Below are positions 28,225 through 36,737 of a DNA stretch of 64,000 nt, piece by piece; the stretch's first letter is position 1, and each line of letters starts with the position of its first letter. This stretch comes from Pseudopedobacter sp038243635 (GTDB taxonomy: Bacteria > Bacteroidota > Bacteroidia > Sphingobacteriales > Sphingobacteriaceae): assembly GCA_038243635.1 (NCBI GenBank), contig JBBSQW010000018.1, positions 17,459-81,458 on the forward strand, given 5' to 3'. The notes beneath the pieces were generated by a model. That model was not told where the DNA came from and searched no databases. It saw nothing but the letters and a program-made list of their open reading frames with translations. Both the position numbers and the translations under genes were made by a program.

Positions 28225-28238
28225 AGAGAAATCTACTG

Positions 28239-28484
28239 CTAAAGAAAGATTCGAATAAAAATTGCTGCCAATACAAAAAAGTGCCACACCGCATGATTAA
28301 ACGGATACTTTTCCCACAGATAAAAAATAACGCCCAATAGATAAAGTCCGCCCCCAATCAAAATCATAATTAAGACATTGTTAGGGATGGAAGTGAAAAA
28401 CGTCCGTCCGCCCACTAGCAAAATACAGCTCATCGCGACATAGACAATTGTTGAGATTTTTTCTGTATTTCTTCCGATATAGAA
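28239..28484 (-). pseudogene. Hemolysin III C-terminal fragment (partial duplicate)
   Basis: The fragment is close to the C-terminal third of the intact gene at 29315-29953: ISTIVYVAMSCILLVGGRTF and FFTSIPNNVLIMILIGG, then YLWEKYPFNHAVWHFFVLAA. The DNA differs at roughly one base in eight by eye. The last helix is replaced by IFIRIFL and there is no start, so it is not functional. It and the intact copy flank the PIN gene pair. Confidence 0.8.
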
Positions 28485-28577
28485 GTTTTATACAATGCCA
28501 TAATCTAAATCAGCTGAACGCTAACTAACTGAATAAGCCTTTTTTTCTTAAATTTGAATATAACTAGGACAATTAGG

Positions 28578-29039
28578 ATGCGACAAAGGTTTTATTTTGA
28601 CACTTCAGTTTTCGGCGGTGTGTTCGATAAAGAATTTGAAGAAGAAACGTTACAACTTTTCGAAAGGGTGAAACTTGGGAAAGTTGTTTGCTTGTTTTCT
28701 GACCTTACCGAAACTGAACTTTTAAAAGCTCCTGAAAAAGTTCGAGCTTATTTTAAAAACCTTCCAGTCGAGAATACCGAGAGGGTTGTCGTAAACGCTC
28801 AAATAATCGAACTAGCGATGAGATATATTGAGGAAAAAGTCGTTGGACAAACTAGTTTTGATGATTGTTTGCATATTGCTACAGCAACTCTTAACAAAGC
28901 CGATATTTTAGTCAGTTGGAATTTTAAGCACATTGTTAACGTTTATAGAATTAGAGGTTATAACTCAATAAATTTGAAAATGAATTATCTATCTTTAGAA
29001 ATACGTTCACCAAAAGAAATTTTGATATATGAAGACTAA
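28578..29039 (+). CDS. PIN-domain protein, probable toxin of a type II pair
   Basis: The product has 153 residues from ATG 28578; a TTG at 28554 overlaps a TAAATTTG -7 box (28549-28556), so it is not the start. PIN acidic residues are visible: FYFDTSVFGG, SDLTETELLKAP, TSFDDCLHIATA, and the terminal SWNFKHIVN. PIN proteins of this class are Mg-dependent RNases. A 52-codon gene overlaps its end by 11 bases and is the likely antitoxin. Confidence 0.8.
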   Translation: MRQRFYFDTSVFGGVFDKEFEEETLQLFERVKLGKVVCLFSDLTETELLKAPEKVRAYFKNLPVENTERVVVNAQIIELAMRYIEEKVVGQTSFDDCLHIATATLNKADILVSWNFKHIVNVYRIRGYNSINLKMNYLSLEIRSPKEILIYED

Positions 29040-29187
29040 AAATAAGGAAGTAGAAAAGGGGTTTGACACTGTGAAAACCTTTAGACAAATCAAGGATTCA
29101 ATTTCGAAAGATTTGACAGGAAAATCAACTGAACAAATTTTGGAATATTTAAGAATAAATAGCTTGAAATTACAAACTGAAAAATAG
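29029..29187 (+). CDS. Small partner of the PIN protein, candidate antitoxin
   Basis: The product has 52 residues: MKTKNKEVEKGFDTVKTF, RQIKDSISKDLTGKS, then EQILEYLR. It is charged and helical, as many type II antitoxins are, and starts 11 bases before the PIN stop, so the two are translationally coupled. The toxin-first order is less usual but known. No DNA-binding motif is certain. It was missed by size cut-offs. Confidence 0.6.
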   Translation: MKTKNKEVEKGFDTVKTFRQIKDSISKDLTGKSTEQILEYLRINSLKLQTEK

Positions 29188-29314
29188 CACTGCTTAAAAA
29201 ACGAAGTTCCATTTATGTCTTGGAAGGTTTAGTTATGTTTTTTCGCAAATTAATTATAATAGAGCTTCGGCGAAAATAGTGGTATTCAATCGGGTAAAAA
29301 CGGATCTCCAGATC

Positions 29315-29953
29315 TCACACCGCCAACAGAATCGCCACATAATGGCAAACCGCCGCAGCCAAAACAAAGAAATGCCACACCGCATGATTAAACGGATACT
29401 TTTCCCACAGGTAAAAAATAACGCCCAATAGATAAAGTGCACCCCCAATTAAAATCATGATCAAAACATTGTTAGGGATAGAAGTGAAGAATGTTCGTCC
29501 GCCCGCTAACAATATACAGCCCATCGCTACATAAACAACGGTTGAAATCACATTCCACTTTCCGGTAAAAAATATTTTGAAGACAATGCCTAATGCAGTT
29601 AAACTCCATAATATCACTAATAAGGTAATGCCAAAAGAGTTATTCAAATAAATCAGCAGAAATGGCGTGTAAGTGCCAGAAATTAGGAAATAAATACTGA
29701 TGTGGTCCAATATTTCCAATACTCGCTTTGCTTGAGGATGTTGGAAGCCGTGGTATAGTGTAGAAAAAGTGAAGAGTTGCAAGAAGCAAAAGCCGTAGAT
29801 GGCTGCGCCAATAACACCTGCGGTGTTATCGCTTTTTATGGCTAAAGCTATCAAAATTGGAATACTTACAATCCCGAAAATAATTCCGAAACCATGTATA
29901 ATGCTATTTACAAGTTCTTGTTGAATCTGTGTGTTGCGTTCTTTGGTTTGCAT
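29315..29953 (-). CDS. Hemolysin III / PAQR-family membrane protein
   Basis: The product has 212 residues and seven predicted membrane helices. Conserved features are the N-terminal ELVNSIIHGFGIIFG, the SxxYH motif STLYHGFQHPQAKR, DHISIYFLISGTYTPF, and the paired His residues near the end (NHAVWHFFVLAA, VCHYVAI), thought to bind zinc. The bacterial role of the family is unclear. A partial duplicate lies downstream at 28239-28484. Confidence 0.92.
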   Translation of the reverse strand: MQTKERNTQIQQELVNSIIHGFGIIFGIVSIPILIALAIKSDNTAGVIGAAIYGFCFLQLFTFSTLYHGFQHPQAKRVLEILDHISIYFLISGTYTPFLLIYLNNSFGITLLVILWSLTALGIVFKIFFTGKWNVISTVVYVAMGCILLAGGRTFFTSIPNNVLIMILIGGALYLLGVIFYLWEKYPFNHAVWHFFVLAAAVCHYVAILLAV

Positions 29954-30146
29954 AACAATATTTAAAATGGTTGATGCTAGCTGAAACTTTGTAAAATTAA
30001 TATTTATTGGATTGTTTGTTTTTGATGGTCATCACTTTTGCTAAACTATCAAGTCCTAACAGTGTCAACTTTTTCATGGAATCGGCGTTATCTTTGGCAC
30101 AACGAAAGGTTTTCTATAATGTAATTCTGATAAACGAAGTGGAAAT

Positions 30147-30231
30147 GGCATTTACGCTTTTGGCTTGCCTGCCCTCATGCCGGGCAAACGGCAGATACTC
30201 TTTTGCAGAAAAAAGTAACCAAAAACTGTCG
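30147..30231. repeat. Dispersed intergenic repeat, copy B
   Basis: About 85 bases, inverted relative to copy A (10072-10159). Lies in the gene-free stretch 29954-30550. An ORF that crosses it (30007-30315) has no domain and is probably chance. Confidence 0.65.
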
Positions 30232-30423
30232 GCTGCGCCCTTTGCTACAAAGGGAGTGCTTTTACTTTGGTCATCCATACCGCAAAGGCCAAGGCCGAAT
30301 TTGGCGTTCAGTTAGGCTTTTGCTTTTATGTGTTATGGCAAGTAATATCTTTGCAAGCTATCAGAATAGGATTATTTATTGAGAGACTCCGTTAGGACTA
30401 AAGCCATTTTCTTCTTCCTCCGC

Positions 30424-30517
30424 GTCATTTCGACGATAGGAGAAATCTGTTTGTTCTTTAGCTGAACCAAGTTAGAGCAAGGAATTTGGAGATGTCTCAC
30501 TTTCGTTCGACATGACG
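30424..30517. repeat. Inverted repeat of GTCATTTCGAC type
   Basis: Imperfect arms: GTCATTTCGACGATAGGAG at 30424-30442 continuing to AAATCT, paired with AGATGTCTCACTTTCGTTCG at 30490-30509 continuing to ACATGACG. Short intergenic repeats beginning GTCAT(T/C) and ending GATGAC are frequent in this phylum. Confidence 0.6.
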
Positions 30518-30550
30518 GCTCTTAAATAATGAAATCGCTACTCAATCCAA

Positions 30551-31275
30551 CTAATTCACCACCAAGCTCGTAACTATGAGTGCGGGAATAATTTTACCAC
30601 TCATATCTTCATCATCTTTACGATACGATAATAATGTTTTGCATTTCAAATTGAAAGGTGCTTGATCTAAGAACACACCAGAGGATTTTGAGTTTTGCAA
30701 ACGGATATAACCGCCTAAACTTTTATCTCCGTTGAATTCTGTCGGATGAAGAGGACATGCTCTGTAACGATTACGTATTTGAATTGTTTCGTTTTTTGAA
30801 GAATTTACTGAATTTGTGCATTGCTTAAATGTTGTAATACTTGCCTAACGATACATGAATTTCCGTTAGGATAATCGTTAGAATCTATTGCATCAAAATG
30901 CATAAAATTTGCTTGTTCAGTTCCAAAATTTTCATGCAAATGTGAAACCAAGCCGGCAACAATATCAGCTCCAGTATAGTTCACATCAGCCTGACGCAAA
31001 ACCTGTTTCATAATTGAGAAATCACCACAGCCAATTTCGAAAATAGATTTTATATTTTTCTTATGGATAAACTCGGTTAAAATGTCCACATACGTTAATG
31101 TGTTTTCATCATGCGTTCCGGTTCCGGAAAAATATTTAGCGTCTTTCGCTTTGCCCCAATAACCCTTTTCGTAAATCTCCGTGAAAATTGATTCTGCAGG
31201 TTTGTTTGCGTTTTTAAACTCAGCATATTTTTTAAGCCAAGCCTTCGGAACAAAACGTACAAGCAAAGACTTCAT
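30551..31275 (-). pseudogene. Class I SAM-dependent methyltransferase, disrupted
   Basis: The first 156 codons (30805-31275) encode an intact SAM-binding start with SIFEIGCGDFSIMKQVL, then TGADIVAGLV and FMHFDAIDSNDYP, ending VLQHLSNAQIQ-TAA. The same frame resumes directly (ILQKTKQFKYVIVTEH), then after a one-base frameshift reads PLHPTEFNGDKSLGGYIRLQ and continues to a stop at 30551. The protein therefore lost its C-terminal third through a nonsense codon and a frameshift. It overlaps the upstream gene by one base and belongs to the leftward carotenoid-locus operon. Confidence 0.75.
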
Positions 31276-32330
31276 TAATCGTGGACTTTACTTGTCAAGC
31301 AGGCGTACAAATGCGCTTTAACCATTCTACCCATGTGCTTAATCTTTGTAAATTTCTTATCCTGATGATAATTTGCCAACTCTTTGCCTAGCGCTAAAGT
31401 CTTTTCTAAAGGTGCAATCTCATCATTTAAAGACGCATCAAAAAGTTCTCTTAATCGGTATCTTCCTAACTTTACGCGGTGACTAATGATGCTTCGTTCT
31501 TCTTGCTGGTATTGTTTCATGGTTTGCTCGTTGATAGAATCTATCCCTAGAAAAACCAGATTGTTGTTCTCTTTAAAATACTGTGGTAGGTAAAGTTTGA
31601 GCTTCCCTTCATAAGATTGCTGGTCGAAATCAATGGCTCTAATCCGGTACTGATTCCCTTCAATATCAGGTGTAATGTCGACTACAAAATTATAAGAACG
31701 CATATCTCCCAGCAACCGCACAAAACAACGCTCGTTGAATTTTACAAACTCTTTGGCAATACGCGTTTGGTTAAACTTGATATCGTTTATGTAGTCATCC
31801 ACAAAAACATCTCCGGGCAAACCGGGAATATGCTCTTCAATTAGGGTTTCTTTATTGCTGATGTAGCTGATTCTGTTCGGCGATAAAATATGCTCCAATT
31901 CCAAACCATAAATCCGTGAAGCATCAGCTCGTTTAACGTAAAAATGGTCGTAGTTGTCGTTTAAACGATTAATTATCCGCACCCGAAAAGGTTTGGAATT
32001 TCCGAAAGAACAATAATCAATACGAGAAACCGAAAGGTGATCCATTACCGCCAACCGACCAGATGCATGCATTAAAGCATAGATGTATTTTAAGCCAGCA
32101 TAAAGCTCCTTCATCTCGCTTTCATCGTAATAAACGGTTTTCCAAAGCGTATCCTTGTCGTTTTTATCTAACAAAGGTGTCGATAAATTAAAACGGAGCA
32201 TATCAGAATATTCTATCGGCAATTCTATCTCTCGGTCAAACTTAAGTAAGTAGTTCCTTAACGGTTGTTTGATAGGGTAAAAAATCTTTTTCTTGGAAGG
32301 TACGTCGTTTCTGTCTTGCAAAATGCTCAT
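31275..32330 (-). CDS. Conserved hypothetical protein in carotenoid locus
   Basis: The product has 351 residues, soluble. Possible nucleotide- or metal-site-like segments are seen (RLLGDMRSYNFVVDITPD and IRAIDFDQQSYEGK, loosely like the catalytic and Asp-containing loops of kinase-like folds), but I do not recognise the family. It lies 60 bases after crtI and overlaps the broken methyltransferase by one base, so the three were cotranscribed. A role in carotenoid or lipid modification is a guess from context. Confidence 0.6.
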   Translation of the reverse strand: MSILQDRNDVPSKKKIFYPIKQPLRNYLLKFDREIELPIEYSDMLRFNLSTPLLDKNDKDTLWKTVYYDESEMKELYAGLKYIYALMHASGRLAVMDHLSVSRIDYCSFGNSKPFRVRIINRLNDNYDHFYVKRADASRIYGLELEHILSPNRISYISNKETLIEEHIPGLPGDVFVDDYINDIKFNQTRIAKEFVKFNERCFVRLLGDMRSYNFVVDITPDIEGNQYRIRAIDFDQQSYEGKLKLYLPQYFKENNNLVFLGIDSINEQTMKQYQQEERSIISHRVKLGRYRLRELFDASLNDEIAPLEKTLALGKELANYHQDKKFTKIKHMGRMVKAHLYACLTSKVHD

Positions 32331-32390
32331 TATAATGTGCTCTAAATTAGGTTTTCGCTTAAAGCTTTTTGCATTAAGCTTTAAGTCTTT

Positions 32391-33881
32391 TTATGCTTTA
32401 CGTAATAAAAGATCTGTTTCTTTAGCAACCACTTGTCCCGAAATAATTGAAGGCGGAACACCCGGACCTGGTACCGTCAACTGACCTGTAAATAATAAAT
32501 TTTTGATTTTTTTGGCCCTCATGGCGGGTTTAAAAAATGCGGTTTGCGCTAAAGTGTTTGCCAAGCCGTAAGCATTTCCTTTGTAGGAGTGATAATCGTT
32601 GGTAAAGTCTTGCATGGCGTAACCGCGTTTCACCAGCTCATGTCCGCGGATGGTTTGTCCGGTTATCTTCTCAAACCTATCCATTATAATGTTATAATAT
32701 TTCTCGCGATAAGCTTCTGTATCTTCCAAACCAGGTGCTAGCGGAATCAAGAAAAATAAATTTTCTTGCCCTTCTGGTGCAGAGCCTGAATCGGTTTTAC
32801 TGGCACAACAAACATAAAATAATGGTTTTGATGGCCACTGTGGAGTAGTGTAAATTTCTTTAGAATGCTGGTCTAAATCTTCATCAAAGAATAAATTATG
32901 ATGTTGGATACCTTCAATCTTTTTGTTTAAACCAATGTAAAACAGCAAAGAGGAGGGAGACATGGTTCTGCTTTCCCAATATTTCTCATCGTAATTTCTG
33001 TATTTTTTTTCGATTAGGTTTTGCTCTATAAAATGGTAATCACCTGCTGCCACTACAAAGTCTGTTTCGTAATTTCCTTTATTGGTTACTAACGTTTTAG
33101 CAACTCCGTTGTCAATATCGATTTTTGTGACTTCGGTATTTAACAAAATCTTGACGCCATTATCCGTCGCAATTTTGGTCATGGCTTTTACAATTTCGTA
33201 CATGCCACCCATTGGGTACCAAGTGCCCATTGCTAAATCGGCATGGTTCATTAAGCTATACATTGCGGGGATTTTTTGTGCAGTAGCACCTAAAAACAAA
33301 ACCGGAAATTCCAATAACTGAATCAATTTTGTATTGGTGAAATACTTGCGCACATGCTTTGCCATTGGTTTAAGCATGTGGATTCGCAAACTTTCCAACA
33401 TCATTTTTAAATCAATGAATTCGCCTAAATGGTGCGAAGGTCTAAAAACGTAATCGCCCATGGCACTTTTATATTTATAAGCAGCTTGGTCCATAAACTG
33501 GCGTAAACCAACAGAACTTCCAGCCTCATAACTTTCAAAAAGTGCTTCCAAATCCTGCATATTCGCGGGGATATCCATAAAATCATCCTGACCAAAATAA
33601 ACTCGATAACCAGGATCTAAACGTTTTAGGTCATAAAAGTCGCTTACTTTCTTCCCGAAAAGGGCGAAATAGTTTTCAAAAATATCTGGCATCCAATACC
33701 AGCTTGGACCCATATCAAAAGTAAAACCTTCGCTTTTCCAAAGTCTCGCCCTACCGCCGGATTGTTCGTTTTTCTCAATAATAGTTACCTCATAACCCTG
33801 TTTTGCCAAAATAGCTGAGGCCGCTAAGCCGGAAAATCCGGAGCCGATAACATGAATTCGTTTTTTTTGCTGCATATTCAC
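32391..33881 (-). CDS. crtI: Phytoene desaturase (CrtI type)
   Basis: The product has 496 residues. The N-terminal FAD-binding motif is VIGSGFSGLAASAILAKQGY, followed by IIEKNEQSGGRARLW. The C-terminal carotenoid-oxidoreductase signature is LLFTGQLTVPGPGVPPSIIS. It desaturates phytoene to lycopene at the membrane. It is transcribed away from crtB. Confidence 0.95.
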   Translation of the reverse strand: MNMQQKKRIHVIGSGFSGLAASAILAKQGYEVTIIEKNEQSGGRARLWKSEGFTFDMGPSWYWMPDIFENYFALFGKKVSDFYDLKRLDPGYRVYFGQDDFMDIPANMQDLEALFESYEAGSSVGLRQFMDQAAYKYKSAMGDYVFRPSHHLGEFIDLKMMLESLRIHMLKPMAKHVRKYFTNTKLIQLLEFPVLFLGATAQKIPAMYSLMNHADLAMGTWYPMGGMYEIVKAMTKIATDNGVKILLNTEVTKIDIDNGVAKTLVTNKGNYETDFVVAAGDYHFIEQNLIEKKYRNYDEKYWESRTMSPSSLLFYIGLNKKIEGIQHHNLFFDEDLDQHSKEIYTTPQWPSKPLFYVCCASKTDSGSAPEGQENLFFLIPLAPGLEDTEAYREKYYNIIMDRFEKITGQTIRGHELVKRGYAMQDFTNDYHSYKGNAYGLANTLAQTAFFKPAMRAKKIKNLLFTGQLTVPGPGVPPSIISGQVVAKETDLLLRKA

Positions 33882-33956
33882 TGATAATTTTAAAATTAGC
33901 TATTTTGTTTGGCGCAATTGAAAACAAAAGCAATAAAAAAACGTATTTCAAAGAAT

Positions 33957-34805
33957 ATGTCTAACGCATCTATGAAACTTTACAGCGAAACTTGTTTCGC
34001 ATGTAGCAAAGTCATCACCAATAAGTACAGCACTTCTTTTAGTTTGGGTATTAAAGCTTTTGCAAGGGAGTTACGTTATCCTATTTACGCTATTTATGGT
34101 TTTGTAAGGTATGCAGATGAGATTGTAGATACTTTTCACGATAAGGATAAGGCTTACTTAATCGCAAAATTTAGAGCAGATACCAAAGAAGCAATCGATT
34201 TAAGAATTAGTTTAAATCCAGTTCTGCAGGCGTTTCAAGAGGTTGTAAATCAACATAATATCACTTTTGATTTGATAGATGCATTTTTAAGATCTATGGA
34301 AATGGATTTGGATAAAACTAGCTACACAGATGCTGGTTACAACGAATACATTTACGGTTCTGCTGAGGTTGTGGGCTTAATGTGCCTGCGGGTTTTTTGT
34401 GATGGCAATGAGCAACGATATCAAGATTTGCTGCCACAAGCAAGGCGATTAGGAGCTGCTTTTCAAAAGATTAATTTTTTACGAGATATTAAGGCAGATT
34501 TTGATGAACGCGGACGCACTTATTTCCCCGGAGTTGATTTTACAAAGTTTAGCGAAGCCGATAAAAGAGAAATTGAAGCGGATATAAAAGCAGATTTTGA
34601 CGATGCTTTACTAGGTATAAAGCGATTGCCAGAAGGAGCGAAGCTTGGGGTCTACATTGCTTTTGTTTATTACTTAGAGTTGTTCAAGAAGATAAGAGCT
34701 ACGCCAGCATCTACTATATCTGATAAAAGAATTAGAGTTTCTGATTCGCAAAAGCTAATTTTGATGGCGCAGGCGTTTATGAAAAATAAATTGAACTATG
34801 TTTAG
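33957..34805 (+). CDS. crtB: Phytoene synthase
   Basis: The product has 282 residues from ATG 33957; an upstream TTG frame begins at 33909, and the Met at 33972 is also possible. The Asp-rich motifs are YADEIVDTFHD (first) and FLRDIKADFDERGR (second). It joins two GGPP molecules to phytoene. It is divergent from crtI across about 75 bases and heads the rightward carotenoid unit with a small unknown gene and the lycopene cyclase. Confidence 0.94.
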   Translation: MSNASMKLYSETCFACSKVITNKYSTSFSLGIKAFARELRYPIYAIYGFVRYADEIVDTFHDKDKAYLIAKFRADTKEAIDLRISLNPVLQAFQEVVNQHNITFDLIDAFLRSMEMDLDKTSYTDAGYNEYIYGSAEVVGLMCLRVFCDGNEQRYQDLLPQARRLGAAFQKINFLRDIKADFDERGRTYFPGVDFTKFSEADKREIEADIKADFDDALLGIKRLPEGAKLGVYIAFVYYLELFKKIRATPASTISDKRIRVSDSQKLILMAQAFMKNKLNYV

Positions 34806-34842
34806 CAAAAATCCGTTTATCGATTTAACATAGATCAAAACA

Positions 34843-35367
34843 ATGAGAGTTATTATCACCATGCTATTTTTTATCGGATCATTTAATCAAGCAAAGGCTA
34901 TTGATATCAATCAGCTACGTAAGGACTATATTTTATCTGTCGACGATAGTGACAAAGCAGATGCCGTATGTAGAAAGCTGGAATCGATAAAAAATCCTGA
35001 TGCATTAACATTAGCCTATTTAGGGTCTATACAGGCAATTAAAGGCAAACACGCTTGGAACCCCGTAAATAAAATGAGCTATCTCAAACAAGGTTTTTCA
35101 ACCATTGATAGAGCGGTTTTGAAAGATCCAAATCTGCTAGAAGTAAGATTTCTTCGCTTCAGTTTACAATATTATGTGCCCGCTTTTTTAGGATATAGCA
35201 AAAACTTAATCGCTGATAAGGATAAAATAGTTTCTCTAATAAGGAATACGACTGCTTCTAATTTAAAAATGGAAAAAGAAGTCTTTAAGAATATCGTGAA
35301 TTTTATGATCGATAGTAAAAAATGTACCGCTCAGGAAGTCGCAGTTTTAAAAAATGTTTTAGTATAA
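34843..35367 (+). CDS. Secreted hypothetical protein in carotenoid operon
   Basis: The product has 174 residues with an N-terminal signal peptide (about residues 1-19, cleavage near QAKA-ID). The rest is helical, possibly TPR-like. It sits 37 bases after crtB and its stop is directly followed by the cyclase ATG, so it is in the operon. The family is not recognised; a role in carotenoid handling is only inferred from place. Confidence 0.6.
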   Translation: MRVIITMLFFIGSFNQAKAIDINQLRKDYILSVDDSDKADAVCRKLESIKNPDALTLAYLGSIQAIKGKHAWNPVNKMSYLKQGFSTIDRAVLKDPNLLEVRFLRFSLQYYVPAFLGYSKNLIADKDKIVSLIRNTTASNLKMEKEVFKNIVNFMIDSKKCTAQEVAVLKNVLV

Positions 35368-36066
35368 ATGGATAACAAATACACCTATTTACTCATCAAT
35401 GTTTTAACCATCTTTTTTCCGCTGATTTTATCTTTTGATAAGAAAGTTGGCTTTTACAAAAAATGGAAATACATATTGCCTGGTTTATTAATTACCAGCG
35501 TTCTTTACCTCGCTTGGGATTCTGTTTTTACCTTCAAAAACGTGTGGTCGTTTAATGATGATTATATTTTAGGCGTTAAACTTTTCGGTCTCCCTTTGGA
35601 GGAAATGTTGTTTTTCGTTACTGTCCCTTTCGCCTGTATCTTTATTTATGAATGTTTAATTTGCTATTTCAGTTTAAACATTAACGCTAACGTAGTTAGG
35701 TATATCAGTGTGTTCTTGCTTTTGGTGAGCTTAGTTTTGGCGCTTTTATACGCAGATCGCTTGTACAGCATTATCAATTTTTTGACCTTGGCTGTTATCC
35801 TACTTTATACCCTAATGAAGCCCATTAACCTCAATATGGGGAAGTTTTATGTGGCCTACGCAGTATCTCTAATTCCGTTTTATATGGTAAATGGAATATT
35901 GACTTCTATCCCGATAGTGAGTTATAACGATGCGCAGAACATGGGTTTTAGAGTCGGAACAATCCCTTTTGAAGATCATTTTTATTCGATGTCCTTGATT
36001 TTGCTGAATCTAATTTTCTTTGAATACTTTAGAAGTAGAAATAAGGATGGAAAGCGAACTGCCTGA
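35368..36066 (+). CDS. Lycopene cyclase (CrtYc/CrtYd fused, membrane type)
   Basis: The product has 232 residues, about seven membrane helices. The repeated lycopene-cyclase-domain pattern is visible: WDSVFTFKNVWSFNDDYILG, LFGLPLEEMLFFVTVPFACI and later the second half ending IPFEDHFYSMSLILLNLIFF. This is the TIGR03462-type cyclase of Bacteroidota. It is predicted to close both ends of lycopene to beta-rings. It overlaps the cytochrome b5-like gene by 20 bases. Confidence 0.92.
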   Translation: MDNKYTYLLINVLTIFFPLILSFDKKVGFYKKWKYILPGLLITSVLYLAWDSVFTFKNVWSFNDDYILGVKLFGLPLEEMLFFVTVPFACIFIYECLICYFSLNINANVVRYISVFLLLVSLVLALLYADRLYSIINFLTLAVILLYTLMKPINLNMGKFYVAYAVSLIPFYMVNGILTSIPIVSYNDAQNMGFRVGTIPFEDHFYSMSLILLNLIFFEYFRSRNKDGKRTA

Positions 36067-36289
36067 GTACACCAAATCCCAACTTGCTTTACGAAACGGG
36101 CAAGATAAGCCCATGATTTGGGTAGCATATTTGGGGCAGATTTATGATGTTACCGAAAGCCGTTTATGGCGAAACGGAAAGCACTATGAACATTGGGCTG
36201 GTCAGGATTTAACCGATGAGCTAAAAGATGCACCACATAACGAAAAGGTTTTTGAAAAGTTTGTGGTTATTGGGGTTTTGAAGAGTTGA
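36047..36289 (+). CDS. Cytochrome b5-like heme-binding domain protein
   Basis: The product has 80 residues from ATG 36047. It shows IWVAYLGQIYDVTESRLW, the KHYEHWAGQDLT block and DAPHNEKVFEKF; the two His residues are the candidate heme ligands of this predicted b5-like family. It overlaps the 3' end of the lycopene cyclase, implying translational coupling and perhaps electron supply to a carotenoid or lipid enzyme (inference). Confidence 0.82.
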   Translation: MESELPEYTKSQLALRNGQDKPMIWVAYLGQIYDVTESRLWRNGKHYEHWAGQDLTDELKDAPHNEKVFEKFVVIGVLKS

Positions 36290-36312
36290 GGTGCAGTCGG
36301 CTATCGTTTTAC

Positions 36313-36468
36313 CGTCATTGCGAGGCTTTTTTCAAGCCGTGGCAATCTTTAGGATACGCAGAGTGAGTATTTTTTAAGCACAAGTCGTAAAATCAGTCAA
36401 TGCAAACCAACTTAAAGATTGCCACAGCACATTTAACCTTTCGTCCAACCCTTCGGCCTCGCAATGAC
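36313..36468. repeat. Nested inverted repeat, CGTCATTGCGAGG type
   Basis: Outer arms GTCATTGCGAGGC (36314-36326) and GCCTCGCAATGAC (36456-36468); inner arms GTGGCAATCTTTA (36339-36351) and TAAAGATTGCCAC (36413-36425). Both pairs are perfect. The repeat class is widespread in Bacteroidota genomes and may be substrate for RAYT proteins such as the one at 15437. It fills the gap before the tRNA gene. Confidence 0.8.
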
Positions 36469-36599
36469 CATTTAAAAATATTCTTCTTCAATTTTCACAA
36501 AAATTTTGCAATACAGTTTAGAAAAGCTACTTTTGCAATCCGATTTAAGGAAAAGCGCAATGTTTTTGAATTAAAAAGGATATTAAATTATTAAAGCAT

Positions 36600-36673
36600 G
36601 GACCTGTGGCTCAACTGGATAGAGCACTTGACTACGGATCAGGAGGTTAGGGGTTCGAATCCCTTCAGGTTCA
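36600..36673 (+). tRNA. tRNA-Arg (ACG)
   Basis: The tRNA is 74 nt. Acceptor stem GGACCTG pairs with CAGGTTC; anticodon stem CTTGA/TCAGG with loop CTACGGA gives anticodon ACG; T-arm AGGGG-TTCGAAT-CCCTT; discriminator A. CCA is not encoded. A terminator follows, and adk starts 64 bases downstream. Confidence 0.96.
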
Positions 36674-36689
36674 CTATTAATTTAAGGTA

Positions 36690-36720
36690 AAGCCTTTTTG
36701 CCAAAGCAAAAAGGCTTTTT
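36690..36720 (+). terminator. Terminator after tRNA-Arg
   Basis: Stem AAGCCTTTTTGC (36690-36701) with GCAAAAAGGCTT (36706-36717), loop CAAA, then T residues. Confidence 0.88.
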
Positions 36721-36737
36721 AGTTTTAAAAGAAATAT

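Noticed and set aside
30007..30315. 102-codon plus-strand open frame
   Set aside because: It runs through intergenic repeat copy B and has no recognisable protein pattern.
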